A DNA stretch of 64,000 bases from DASVRZ01 sp038230215 (lineage in GTDB: Bacteria > Verrucomicrobiota > Verrucomicrobiia > Chthoniobacterales > DASVRZ01), in the NCBI GenBank assembly GCA_038230215.1, contig JBBRNR010000006.1, forward strand, positions 157,969-221,968, written 5' to 3'. Positions within the stretch are counted from its first letter, which is position 1. Every line of letters starts with the position of its first letter. Both the position numbers and the translations under genes were made by a program. The notes below the pieces were generated by a model. It saw only the letters and a list, made by a program, of their open reading frames with translations, was not told the origin of the DNA and did not search any database. Shown one piece after another: positions 34,256 through 42,696 of the stretch.

Positions 34256-34954
34256 TTGAGGAACCGCGAGGGGTCTGTCATCGTGTGGGCTGTGATCCGG
34301 TGCATTTTCTTTCTCATTGTCGTGCTGCTTGTTCCCATGGCCGGGGTGCAGGCGAAACCAGCGCCCGGTCCCGATCCGAAGATACAGCGTCTCTTCGACA
34401 TCGAGATGCGCAAGGCGGCAGCTGCGTTCGACAAAAAAGATTTCGCCGGGACCCGCCAGCATGTGGACGCGGCGGAGGCGTTGCTGCCCGACCAGGCGGC
34501 GACGCTCAATCTGCGCGGCGCGCTGCTTTACAAGGAGAAGAAATACGACGAGGCGCTGGTAATGTTTCGTGCCCTGATCGAGCGCGAGACGAATTCGTAT
34601 CCGGGTTACTTCAATATCGCCGAGGTGTTACTGGCGCAGAAGAAATACGACGAGGCGCTGGCCGGGTTTGAGCGCATTGTGGAGGCGCGTCCGGCGGATG
34701 AGACGTGTCAGTTTCGGATCGTGCTGATTCTCGCCTTGGAAAAGAAATTCGACGAGGCCCGCCTGCGCGCCAGGAAGCTCCCGAACCCGGGTCAGACGGC
34801 GGCGTATTATTTTGCGAATGCCGCCATCGAGTTTGTCGCAGGCGATCGCGCCAAGGGTCAAAGCTGGCTCAAACAGAGCGAGACATTTTTCCCACCGGAA
34901 ACCTCCACCAGTCTGCGTGAGGTGCTGGTCGAGCAAGGCCTGATCCAGCAATAA
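34256..34954 (+). CDS. Exported TPR protein
   Basis: 232 residues. From the TTG at 34256 the product begins RNREGSVIVWAVIRC and continues FFLIVVLLVPMAGVQA, a standard signal peptide with a likely cleavage after VQA. The mature part holds three to four TPR units: KKDFAGTRQHVDAAEALLP, KKYDEALVMFRALIERET, KKYDEALAGFERIVEARP and KKFDEARLRARKLPNPG. TPRs bind partner proteins in the periplasm. It lies 64 bp before the larger exported TPR gene and is divergent from the helicase. Partner unknown. Confidence 0.8.
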   Translation: MRNREGSVIVWAVIRCIFFLIVVLLVPMAGVQAKPAPGPDPKIQRLFDIEMRKAAAAFDKKDFAGTRQHVDAAEALLPDQAATLNLRGALLYKEKKYDEALVMFRALIERETNSYPGYFNIAEVLLAQKKYDEALAGFERIVEARPADETCQFRIVLILALEKKFDEARLRARKLPNPGQTAAYYFANAAIEFVAGDRAKGQSWLKQSETFFPPETSTSLREVLVEQGLIQQ

Positions 34955-35018
34955 ACGGGCACCGTTTTTACGGTGGAATCTGACTCAGCGCATCGATATG
35001 CTGGGCGACAATCATCGT

Positions 35019-38000
35019 ATGAAATCAACCCCCTTTTTCCTCAAGCTGGCACTGCTCGGTGCGCTTTTCCTTTCCGTGGGCACCCCGGCCACTCTACGGG
35101 CGCAAGACCAGGCCGCTGACCTGGCGGCGGCGAACCAGGCGATCAACGATGGAAACTACACCGACGCCGCGGCCAAGTTCGGGAAATTCGTCAAGGACTA
35201 CCCGACTTCCACCGTGATTCCGGACGCGCAATTGAAGCTGGCCTATAGCGATATGGTGATCAGCAAATTCGACGAGGCGATCATCGAATACAAAAAACTC
35301 CTCATTCCACCGGCGACTCCGGAGATTATCGAACTCGCCTCTGGTTTGATCCCACAGGCTATCTCTGGAAAAGCCTTCGCATTGCCTGAAGGCGACGCCA
35401 AGCGTCCAGCACTCTTCAAAGACGCGATCAAATCGTACACCGATTTCCTCGCCAAATATCCCCAGAGCGATCTGGTCGAGAGCAACCGCTACACTCTTGC
35501 GCTGTGTTATTACCAGATCCAGCAATACGATCTCGCCATCGACAATCTGCGGAAGAATCTCGCTGAATTTGCCCAGAGCGAATCCATCCAAGACAGTCAG
35601 TATCTGCTGGCGCTGATGCTTGCGTCGAAGGCGAATCTGACCCTCAATAAAGATCGCAACGCGACGGCGGCGGCCTTTCCGCTTTACGACGAGGCCCAAA
35701 AATTTCTCCAGGACATCATTGCCAAACGCACCGATCTGCCGCTGATCAGCGACACGCAATTCCAGCTCGGCGAGGTGCTTTTTAACCGCGCCGTCTTCAC
35801 CGCCGGACCGGATCGTCCCAAATTACTAAAGGATGCGCTCGCCGCCTATCGCAGCGTGGAGGCGAGCGACGTGGTGGCCCGGGAGCAGCAAGGGAAAATC
35901 GACGCGTTGAAAAGCCGCACGACCGCTGTGCTCGCCACGAAAAACCTCAAAGCCGTGCAAAAGCTCCAGAGCCTGATCGGACGAGAGACCTCCAAACTCG
36001 AAGCTCTCAAAAACAAGGTCAGCCAGCGCGTTGCCTCGCATCTGAAGATGGCGCAAATCTTCTATCAGCTCAGCACGCCCACCCAGTCGCGTTACGATGA
36101 GACTCGTGTGCTGCTGAGCTACCTCGAGCCGTTTGTCGTCACGGATCAGGACAAAAAAACCGTCCTTTATTTCAAGACCATGACCTACGTCCTCCAAGGC
36201 AACATCGCTAAAGCCGTCGCCGGTTACGATCAATTTCAGAGTCAGTATAAGGGCGACCCAATGGCAGAAAATCTCCCGCTCGCAATCGGGGCGATGTTCA
36301 CTGCCGGTTCTCCCGGAACGCCGCCGAATCCCGTGAAGGCGCTGGAATATTTTCAGCAGCAGTCCCAGCTTTATCCGAAGAGCGAGGGCACGGCGGCGGC
36401 GCTTTCCGAGCAGGCGCGCGCTCTCTCGCAACTCCAGCGTTTCGACGAGGCAATTAAATCCTACCAGACATTTCTCGCCTCGAAGCCGGAGAAATCCCAG
36501 GCCGCCCGCGCCACCGCAGGGCTGGCTGAAGTCTATCGCAACACGGGCAAACTCGACGAGGCCGACCAGCTTTACGCGACAATCCAGAAAGATTTCGCCG
36601 ATCAAGTTTCGCTCGTGAAAGAGGCCAGCTTCTGGCGCGGTTTCATACTCGTGCAGCAGCAGAAATTCCCCGAGGCGATGAAGGCACTGGCGACTTTCGT
36701 GGCGGTGAATCCCGATGATTCGAACCTCACTCCCAACGCCTACTTCACCTATGGCCAGGCCCAACGCGGCTCCGGTGCGGCCGACACCGCCATCCAGACC
36801 TTCAAGACTTTGGTGGCCAAATTCCCGAAATCGGACGCGGCGACCTTTACCTTTTTCCAGCGGTTCGACATGGCCAAGGAAAAGAACGACGTGCCCGCTA
36901 TGGACGCTGCGATGCATGAATTCATCGAGGCCTATCCGAAGGACAGCAAGCTCTTCAACGCCTACGCCAACCTCGCCCAGAACCGCATCGCCGAGGGTAA
37001 AATCCCAGACGCGATCAACCTTTACTACGATTTCATCGACAAAAACATCGACAGCCCGCTCGTTCCGAACGTCCTCATGCAGACCAGCGCGCAATGGGCT
37101 GGCATCGCAGACACCCTCGGACGTTACGCGGGATTGACCGAGGCCGACCGCGCCACCTGGAAGCAATCCCTCGAAAAAAGCATCGGGGATGCCCAGCGCG
37201 TCATCGAAAAATATCCCGACAGCCCGGAGGTCGCCAACGCTGCGCGCTCCATCCTCAACTCGCAGAAGCAATTCGTCGCCGCCAACCTCAAAAAGAATCC
37301 CGATATAGAGACCTATTTCACCGAGTTTGCGGGTAGATTCGCCGCCGCCCCGAAGACCAAGAGCAAGATTCTTTTCACCCTCGCCTCCTTCATTTACGAG
37401 CGCGACCCGGCCAAGGCGCTCGCCCAGATGAACGTGGCCTACGACGCGTCGCTCGTTTATGCCGCGGGCGACTTGGACCTTTATGGCACCGCCTTGCTCG
37501 GCCAGAAAAAGATCGACGAAGCCGCCGCCATTTACCTGAAACTCGCCAACGATTACCCGAATCCTCCCGGCTCTGACCCGAAGCAGGCTCCGCTGGTGGT
37601 CCAGGAGGCCCAGGCCACCGCGCTCTTCGGCCAGGGCCAGGTCTTGCAGGCGAAGGGCGACTCTGCTGCCGCCGCGCAGAATTTTGCCAAACTCAAGTCA
37701 CTCTATCCCTGGTCCACGAAAATCTTTGAAGCGGATCTCGGTATCGCCACCGGTTTCTACACCCAGAAAAAATACGACGACGCCATCAAACTTGTCGAGG
37801 GCATCGTGCGCGCCCAGACCGCCTCGAACGATCTTCGCGCCAAAGCGATGGTACTCGGTGGAAAAATTCGCCGGGACACCGGCGACCTTGCCTCCGCCAT
37901 CGATTTCTTCATCAAGACCGACTACTTTTACGGCGGCGTTCCGACTGTGGCCGCGGAGGGTCTTTTCCTCGGAGCGCAAAGTCTCGAGGCTCAATCCGCC

Positions 38001-38117
38001 GCCGCAAAAGACCCGAAAACCAAAGCCGACGCCGCCGCCAAAGCCAAAAAATACTATGGCGACCTCCGGCAAAAATACCCCGACAGCCCCTTCGCCGCCC
38101 AAGCCAGGGGAAAATAG
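35019..38117 (+). CDS. Large exported TPR protein (YbgF/BamD-like repeats)
   Basis: About 1032 residues. The ATG at 35019 gives a signal peptide, KSTPFFLKLALLGALFLSV, cut near LRAQ; an ATG at 34998 adds seven polar residues before it. The rest is a long run of TPR units, for example INDGNYTDAAAKFGKFVKDY, LQRFDEAIKSYQTFLASKP, NTGKLDEADQLYATIQKDF and TQKKYDDAIKLVEGIVRAQ. Many end in a Y-P-x-S pattern as in BamD and YbgF. It may scaffold envelope assembly or polysaccharide export. With the smaller TPR gene upstream it probably forms an operon. Confidence 0.83.
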   Translation: MKSTPFFLKLALLGALFLSVGTPATLRAQDQAADLAAANQAINDGNYTDAAAKFGKFVKDYPTSTVIPDAQLKLAYSDMVISKFDEAIIEYKKLLIPPATPEIIELASGLIPQAISGKAFALPEGDAKRPALFKDAIKSYTDFLAKYPQSDLVESNRYTLALCYYQIQQYDLAIDNLRKNLAEFAQSESIQDSQYLLALMLASKANLTLNKDRNATAAAFPLYDEAQKFLQDIIAKRTDLPLISDTQFQLGEVLFNRAVFTAGPDRPKLLKDALAAYRSVEASDVVAREQQGKIDALKSRTTAVLATKNLKAVQKLQSLIGRETSKLEALKNKVSQRVASHLKMAQIFYQLSTPTQSRYDETRVLLSYLEPFVVTDQDKKTVLYFKTMTYVLQGNIAKAVAGYDQFQSQYKGDPMAENLPLAIGAMFTAGSPGTPPNPVKALEYFQQQSQLYPKSEGTAAALSEQARALSQLQRFDEAIKSYQTFLASKPEKSQAARATAGLAEVYRNTGKLDEADQLYATIQKDFADQVSLVKEASFWRGFILVQQQKFPEAMKALATFVAVNPDDSNLTPNAYFTYGQAQRGSGAADTAIQTFKTLVAKFPKSDAATFTFFQRFDMAKEKNDVPAMDAAMHEFIEAYPKDSKLFNAYANLAQNRIAEGKIPDAINLYYDFIDKNIDSPLVPNVLMQTSAQWAGIADTLGRYAGLTEADRATWKQSLEKSIGDAQRVIEKYPDSPEVANAARSILNSQKQFVAANLKKNPDIETYFTEFAGRFAAAPKTKSKILFTLASFIYERDPAKALAQMNVAYDASLVYAAGDLDLYGTALLGQKKIDEAAAIYLKLANDYPNPPGSDPKQAPLVVQEAQATALFGQGQVLQAKGDSAAAAQNFAKLKSLYPWSTKIFEADLGIATGFYTQKKYDDAIKLVEGIVRAQTASNDLRAKAMVLGGKIRRDTGDLASAIDFFIKTDYFYGGVPTVAAEGLFLGAQSLEAQSAAAKDPKTKADAAAKAKKYYGDLRQKYPDSPFAAQARGK

Positions 38118-38283
38118 TCTGTGGTCGAGAGCCGCCTTTCTTCCAGCTTCCACCTTTGGAAAAAAGCGCCGCAGTCCCGGGAGCGCCCGCGTCTCGCATG
38201 CCGTCTTTGGTGTCCCGCCGAAAACATTCCCTGCCCATGCGAAAACCTCTGCAAGAAAGTGCGCCCCCCATTCATCTTTCCCC
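38118..38283. repeat. Intergenic segment resembling a dispersed repeat
   Basis: 166 bp between the TPR and nth genes with no gene of its own. It contains the self-complementary CCCGGG within CAGTCCCGGGAGCGCCCGCG and reads like intergenic repeat families I associate with Verrucomicrobiota. Only one copy is in the window, so repetition itself is not shown. Confidence 0.25.
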
Positions 38284-38931
38284 ATGACTCGTTCTGAACG
38301 CGCTGCCGCCCTCGTCGAGCGGCTTCCGCAGGTTTATCCCGAGGCGCATTGCGAGCTGCATTTCTCCAATCCTCTGGAACTCCTTGTCGCCACCATCCTC
38401 TCGGCACAATGCACCGATGTGCAGGTGAATAAAATCACTCCCGCCCTCTTCGCCGCGTTTCCCTCCGCTGCCGATTACGCCGCCTCCAATCCAGTGGAAC
38501 TCGAATCCTATGTCCAATCCACCGGCTTCTTTCGCAACAAAGCCAAAAACATCCGCTTGGCGGCGCAGGACATCGTCGAGAAATTTGGTGGCGAGGTCCC
38601 CCGAACTTTGGGCGAACTCATCACGCTGGCCGGAGTCGGACGCAAAACCGCCAACGTCGTCCTCGGCAACGCCTTCGGACTCGAAGAAGGCATCGTCGTC
38701 GATACGCATGTCACCCGACTCAGTTTACGTTTGCATCTGACTCGAATGAAAACCGCCGAAAAGATCGAAGTCGATCTCGCGCGACTCATCCCACGCGGAA
38801 AATGGACGCTTTTTCCGCATTGGCTGATCTGGCACGGACGCCGCCGCTGCACCGCCCGCCGCCCCCAATGCAGCGTCTGCGAACTCGCCGACCTCTGCCC
38901 CAGTGCCGGAAAAATCCTCGGCGCCACCTAA
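38284..38931 (+). CDS. nth: Endonuclease III (DNA glycosylase/AP lyase)
   Basis: 215 residues, the usual length. It has ILSAQCTDVQVNK near the N-terminus, the helix-hairpin-helix LAGVGRKTANVVLGNAFG with the catalytic Lys, VDTHVTRLSLRL with the catalytic Asp, and a C-terminal four-cysteine cluster CTARRPQCSVCELADLC with the 6-2-5 spacing that holds the 4Fe-4S centre. It removes oxidised pyrimidines in base-excision repair. The ATG at 38284 is the natural start; the frame is open further upstream only as a shadow of the TPR gene. A terminator follows at 39048. Confidence 0.95.
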   Translation: MTRSERAAALVERLPQVYPEAHCELHFSNPLELLVATILSAQCTDVQVNKITPALFAAFPSAADYAASNPVELESYVQSTGFFRNKAKNIRLAAQDIVEKFGGEVPRTLGELITLAGVGRKTANVVLGNAFGLEEGIVVDTHVTRLSLRLHLTRMKTAEKIEVDLARLIPRGKWTLFPHWLIWHGRRRCTARRPQCSVCELADLCPSAGKILGAT

Positions 38932-38972
38932 AAAAAAACCGCTCAGCGGGTATCTAAAAAGTCTCGAAAGCT

Positions 38973-39042
38973 GGTAGGGACATGCGGCCTCTCATGTCCG
39001 TCGTCCCGCCCAGACCAGACAAGCGAGCCGCTCGTCCCTCCC
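38973..39042. repeat. Imperfect palindromic element between nth and the terminator
   Basis: A perfect 7-bp stem GGACATG/CATGTCC with an 8-nt loop lies at 38978-38999. Outer arms GGTAGGGAC (38973) and GTCCCTCCC (to 39042) pair at 8 of 9 positions. It looks like a dispersed intergenic palindrome of the REP kind. One copy only in this window, so the repeat status is inferred. Confidence 0.35.
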
Positions 39043-39047
39043 ACCAC

Positions 39048-39091
39048 AAAAAACAGACGCCGCGAAGTCTCCCTCGCGGCGTCTGTTTTTT
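39048..39091. terminator. Perfect bidirectional intrinsic terminator
   Basis: Both arms are 18 nt and pair without mismatch: AAAAAACAGACGCCGCGA (39048-39065), an 8-nt loop, then its exact reverse complement ending in T6 (39074-39091), followed by further T. It reads as a GC stem with a U-tract on either strand, so it can stop transcripts from nth (plus) and from the hypothetical gene at 39110-39820 (minus). Confidence 0.92.
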
Positions 39092-39109
39092 TACGAAAGG
39101 CCCGCCGCC

Positions 39110-39820
39110 TTAGCCGCGCACCAGCACCGACACCGCCTGGCTCGGCACACCTACGGGCGTGTCTTTGATATAAGCGTGCCCACGGATTTCCCATTCCTCC
39201 GGCTGGCCCGGAGTCGCCAGAGTGAGATGCAGACTGGCCGGCGTCGCCATGAAACGACCCAGCTCCACCCAGGCTCCGCCGCCCGCTTTGCGTCCCTGGA
39301 ACGCCATCGAATCGATATGCCCCGACGCCTTGCGAAACTTCACCGTCACCGTCGCCGACGACGCGCTCGTTGCCCCCGAGATCACGGCCTGATACGTCTC
39401 CCGGTTAAAACTGTCGCCCGTCATCTCCGTCCGCAACGTCGCGCCCTGCACCAGCGGATCGTAGCCGCTCGCATTCTTCACCGTCTGCACCCAGGCCGCG
39501 CGGCGCACCTCGATGCCTCCCGACACCGGCGTCGGCGGAGCTGGCATCACTGGCAGCGCAGGGACCGCCGGCGTCGGCATGCCATCGGCCGAATCCAGAT
39601 ACACATGGCCCCAGCCATTCATGCTCGTGGCATAGCTCTCGTAGGCTTGGGGAGCCGTGCGATAAATATAGATCGCCACCGCCGCATCCGCCTGGATCGC
39701 GGCCCGCACCGGTGCCGAGAGACCGAGCGCCAGCAACACCGCCTGCGCATCGGGGGATTGAATATTTTCCCACCAGAGAGCGCGGCCTTCATTGGTCAGT
39801 GGATAATAGGAATTGGGCAT
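39110..39820 (-). CDS. Hypothetical protein with helical N-terminus and Fn3-like C-terminus, next to 21-nt array
   Basis: 236 residues from the ATG at 39820 (PNSYYPLTNEGRALWWENIQ); a frame extending to 39895 lacks support. The first half is helical, then a proline-rich linker (TPAVPALPVMPAPPTPV), then a strand-rich end with GGAWVELGRFMATPASLHL, GQPEEWEIRGHAYIKD and TPVGVPSQAVSVLV, which resembles a fibronectin-III-like sandwich. No signal peptide. The family is not one I can name. Its stop is followed by the bidirectional terminator, and its 5' side faces the 21-nt repeat array that begins about 70-90 bp away. No Shine-Dalgarno is seen. Confidence 0.75.
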   Translation of the reverse strand: MPNSYYPLTNEGRALWWENIQSPDAQAVLLALGLSAPVRAAIQADAAVAIYIYRTAPQAYESYATSMNGWGHVYLDSADGMPTPAVPALPVMPAPPTPVSGGIEVRRAAWVQTVKNASGYDPLVQGATLRTEMTGDSFNRETYQAVISGATSASSATVTVKFRKASGHIDSMAFQGRKAGGGAWVELGRFMATPASLHLTLATPGQPEEWEIRGHAYIKDTPVGVPSQAVSVLVRG

Positions 39821-39907
39821 AATTGGGTTTTTTTCTAACGTTGCCGCCGACGTAAACGACAGAGCCCGCACAGACAAGTTACAAATTGGCGACAATATGG
39901 AGCTCCC

Positions 39908-40390
39908 CTTTCGCCTCCCGCGAAATGCCGCCCACCCAAGTCATCTCGCCCGCCAACAAACTGTCCCCAGCGTCCCACTTTCAGGAAAAATCCCGGAAAT
40001 CTCTCCGAGATGCGCCTAACTTTTTGAAAAGTTAGCCAATTCTCCCCGAAAGGTGCCGACCCTTTCCCAAAAATCGCCGAACTTTTCCTCCATGGTGGCG
40101 ACCAAAACTAAAAAATCCCCTAACTTTCTGAAGAAGTTCGCCACCCAACTGCCAAAGCTGGCGAATTTTCTCCGAAAGTGAGTCAATTCCGAAAAAAATT
40201 AGGCGCATCTCCGAGAGATTTCCGGGAGAAACCCCTTTCGTTAGCCAAATCCCAGCCAAATACGCCCATTCCCCGCCCAACTGTGCCCACATACGACTGC
40301 AACTCGACTGAAAAACCCGAAACGCTCGCCAGCGGACGAAGAAAGTTCCCCACCCGGAAACAAAACTTTGCCACCCCGCGCCCCTCTCCA
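39908..40390. repeat. Array of 23 degenerate repeats, each exactly 21 nt
   Basis: Contiguous 21-nt units with borders at 39908, 39929, 39950 and on to 40390; one more possible unit starts at 39887. Many units open with GCC or GGCGA, followed by A/C- and T-rich tracts, as at 40055, 40076, 40097 and 40160. Several hold small palindromes, the best at 40016-40035 (9-bp arms CTAACTTTT/AAAAGTTAG). Length is fixed while sequence varies. No spacers, no convincing gene. The plus strand resembles the array at 28159. This fills most of the 659 bp between the genes at 39820 and 40480. Confidence 0.83.
39991..40227. repeat. 29-bp inverted repeat inside the 21-nt array
   Basis: The arm at 39991-40019 and the arm at 40199-40227 are reverse complements with one mismatch (28 of 29). 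They enclose 179 bp made of about nine 21-nt units. The match is far better than between ordinary units, so the arms derive from each other by a recent inversion or inverted copy, or are kept as a pair. On a transcript or single strand they could form a long stem with a repeat-filled loop. Confidence 0.85.
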
Positions 40391-40479
40391 ATAACTGCAC
40401 TGCCTAAACAGCGATGCAGCGAACGGCAGGGGTAAATTCCTCAGCGTGATATTTTTTGCGTCTCGGGGCGATTGCGGGC

Positions 40480-41373
40480 ATGGTCTGCGGCGTGACTTTT
40501 CGCCTTTTGCTCCTCGGTTTGTTTTGTGTGTTCCAGAGTGCGTTGCAAGCCGCCTCACTTCCCTTCGACACTGTCTTCAAGGGTCAAAAAACCTTCGACC
40601 GGCTTGTGGCCCGGGCCGACGCGGAGCATTGGAACTCGCTTCCCATCGGGCTGCGCGCGGCCACGGTCGGACGCGCCCTTGTCGGCACGCCCTACAAAGG
40701 GTTTACCCTCGAGATCGACGATCACATCGAGGCACCGTCGGTGAATCTGACCGGACTCGACTGCTGGACGTTTTTCGAAGCGTCGCTCGCCTTTGCCCGG
40801 ATGATTGCCGAGCCGCGTGCGAATTGGACTCCCCAGCGATTGCTGCATTATGTCGAGTTGGATCGATATCGGGGTGGTCAGTGCGACGGCACTTACCTCT
40901 CGCGCCTGCATTATTTGGAGGACTGGCTTTGGGATAACGACAAGCGCGGGCTCGTGCAGGATCTAACCCGCCGTCTGGGCGGGGTCCGCGTGATGAATAT
41001 GGCCCGCGAAATGACCGTGGGCTGGAAGAGTTACCGCTATCTCTGCTGCAATCCCGAGTTGCGCACTGGCATCGCGCAGCACGAGGCCCGCATCGCCTCG
41101 ACCCCGTTTTATCACATTCCGAAACACCAGATCGCTGGCATCGAGAAATACCTCCAGACCGGCGACATCATCGGTATCACCTCGCGCGATGGCCCCGGCG
41201 TCGGGACGTCGCATGTGGGGTTTGCCGTGCGTGATGATCGAGGTGTCGTTCACTTCATGCACGCCTCGGCGCCGAGAAATTATGGCCGCGTCGTGATTGA
41301 TCAGCGCCTCTCCGATTACATCGCGCATTACACCACCGACACGGGGATTCTGGTGGCCCGACCGTTGCGCTAA
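40480..41373 (+). CDS. DUF1460 exported amidase-like protein
   Basis: 297 residues. The ATG at 40480 gives a signal peptide, VCGVTFRLLLLGLFCVFQSA, ending near LQA; an in-frame TTG at 40456 is possible. The NlpC/P60-like core shows NLTGLDCWTFFEASLAFA with the likely catalytic Cys, and GTSHVGFAVRDDRGVVHFMH followed by HASAPRNYGRVV with His candidates. DUF1460 proteins are thought to act on peptidoglycan or related amides in the periplasm. The kinase gene begins directly after its stop, so the two are coupled. The 21-nt array lies about 90 bp upstream. Confidence 0.8.
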   Translation: MVCGVTFRLLLLGLFCVFQSALQAASLPFDTVFKGQKTFDRLVARADAEHWNSLPIGLRAATVGRALVGTPYKGFTLEIDDHIEAPSVNLTGLDCWTFFEASLAFARMIAEPRANWTPQRLLHYVELDRYRGGQCDGTYLSRLHYLEDWLWDNDKRGLVQDLTRRLGGVRVMNMAREMTVGWKSYRYLCCNPELRTGIAQHEARIASTPFYHIPKHQIAGIEKYLQTGDIIGITSRDGPGVGTSHVGFAVRDDRGVVHFMHASAPRNYGRVVIDQRLSDYIAHYTTDTGILVARPLR

Positions 41374-42675
41374 ATGATAACGCTCCTGCTGGCGCTGGCC
41401 TTGGGTGCGAGCTGGATTTATTTCTTGTGGCGCCACGGACTCCCGTTGCGCCGACTCCAGGAGGAGTTGAGTGCCATTCGGATGGGGAAAAAACGGGGCG
41501 TCACTGTCGATGGGGCGGGCGTTGTTCGTGAAATCGCGGAGGACATCACAGAACTTTTGGCCGAGAACGAGGTCTCGCGCCAGCGGGCGCAGGACGAGGG
41601 ACTGAACCTCCGGACGATCCTCGAAAGCATGAGGGAGGGCGTCGTTCTTCTCGACAATCAGAAACGCATTCGACTGGCCAACCAGGCGATTTACCGGCTG
41701 CTGCCCGCGGGTTTATCGCCGATCAACCGCACTTTGCTCGAGCTGTTTCGGAATCACGTCTTGGAGCGCGCCATCGACACGAGCTTCACCACGCCCGAGC
41801 CGCAGACGACGGAATATGTGGTCGATGTGAGCGAAAATGGACGTGTCGTGGCGAAGACGTTGGAAGTCACCAGCATCGGAATTTCGGGGGGTCAGAGTGA
41901 AATCGTCGGGGCGCTGGCGGTTTTCCACGACCTGACGCGAGTGAAGGAACTCGAAGGGATGCGGAAAGATTTCGTGGCCAATGTCTCGCACGAATTGCGC
42001 ACGCCGCTCTCGATCATCGGCGGCTACATCGAGACGCTGCTCGACGACGACTTCGAGGATGTGGAGTCGGGACGGAAGTTTTTGCGGATCATGCACAAGC
42101 ACACCCAGCGGCTGCATTTGCTGGTGGAGGATTTACTAACGATCTCGATGCTGGAGTCGCAGCGGGTGGCGCTGGAATTTGGCGCAACGGAGATGCCGTC
42201 TCATCTCCATAAAATCGTCGAGCAACTCGAGCCCTCCCTGGCCGCGCGGAATCTCCAGGTGCAAATGGATTTTCCACCCGATTTTCCCACGCTCGAAGTG
42301 GACGCGCGACGCATCGACCAGGTGTTCTTTAACCTTCTGGATAACGCGATCAAGCACGGACGCGCCGGCGACGCGCCGATCCAGATCATCGGAAAGTGCC
42401 TGCCGGAGGGCGTCTCCATTTCCGTGCGCGACCACGGCCCCGGCATCGCTGCGAAGGATCAACCACACATCTTCGAGCGTTTCTACCGGGTGGACGAGGC
42501 TCGCTCGCGCGAAGTCGGCGGCACCGGGCTGGGGCTTTCCATTGTGAAACACGTCGTGCAAGCCCACGGTGGAACGGTCGAAGTCGCCAGCCGTAGGGGC
42601 GCGGGGGCGACGTTCGAGGTCATCCTACCGCTACGCCAGACGACTGAATCCGGTGCTCAGGGTGAAACCATTTGA
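41374..42675 (+). CDS. PhoR-like sensor histidine kinase
   Basis: 433 residues. One N-terminal membrane helix (ITLLLALALGASWIYFLW), then a HAMP-like or linker region, a PAS-type domain (around residues 80-190, ILESMREGVVLLDNQKRIRL), the HisKA box DFVANVSHELRTPLSIIGGY with the phospho-His, and the HATPase boxes QVFFNLLDNAIKHG, DHGPGIAAKD and GTGLGLSIVKHVVQAHGG. The order matches PhoR. The usual phosphate-regulon response regulator is not adjacent. The start follows the DUF1460 stop with no gap. The signal sensed is unknown; with a single helix it may respond to a protein partner. Confidence 0.9.
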   Translation: MITLLLALALGASWIYFLWRHGLPLRRLQEELSAIRMGKKRGVTVDGAGVVREIAEDITELLAENEVSRQRAQDEGLNLRTILESMREGVVLLDNQKRIRLANQAIYRLLPAGLSPINRTLLELFRNHVLERAIDTSFTTPEPQTTEYVVDVSENGRVVAKTLEVTSIGISGGQSEIVGALAVFHDLTRVKELEGMRKDFVANVSHELRTPLSIIGGYIETLLDDDFEDVESGRKFLRIMHKHTQRLHLLVEDLLTISMLESQRVALEFGATEMPSHLHKIVEQLEPSLAARNLQVQMDFPPDFPTLEVDARRIDQVFFNLLDNAIKHGRAGDAPIQIIGKCLPEGVSISVRDHGPGIAAKDQPHIFERFYRVDEARSREVGGTGLGLSIVKHVVQAHGGTVEVASRRGAGATFEVILPLRQTTESGAQGETI

Positions 42676-42696
42676 CTCATTCGCTCGGGCCACCTT

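Noticed and set aside
35826..37271. Antisense open frame of about 480 codons over the large TPR gene
   Set aside because: It is a mirror of C-ending codons in the TPR gene, with no signal, motif or start site of its own.
39887..40390. CRISPR array
   Set aside because: Units are contiguous without unique spacers, 21 nt is too short, units are not identical, and no cas genes are present.
40032..40400. Minus-strand open frame across the second 21-nt array
   Set aside because: Same reasoning: open by virtue of the 21-nt period, with no credible N-terminus or family.
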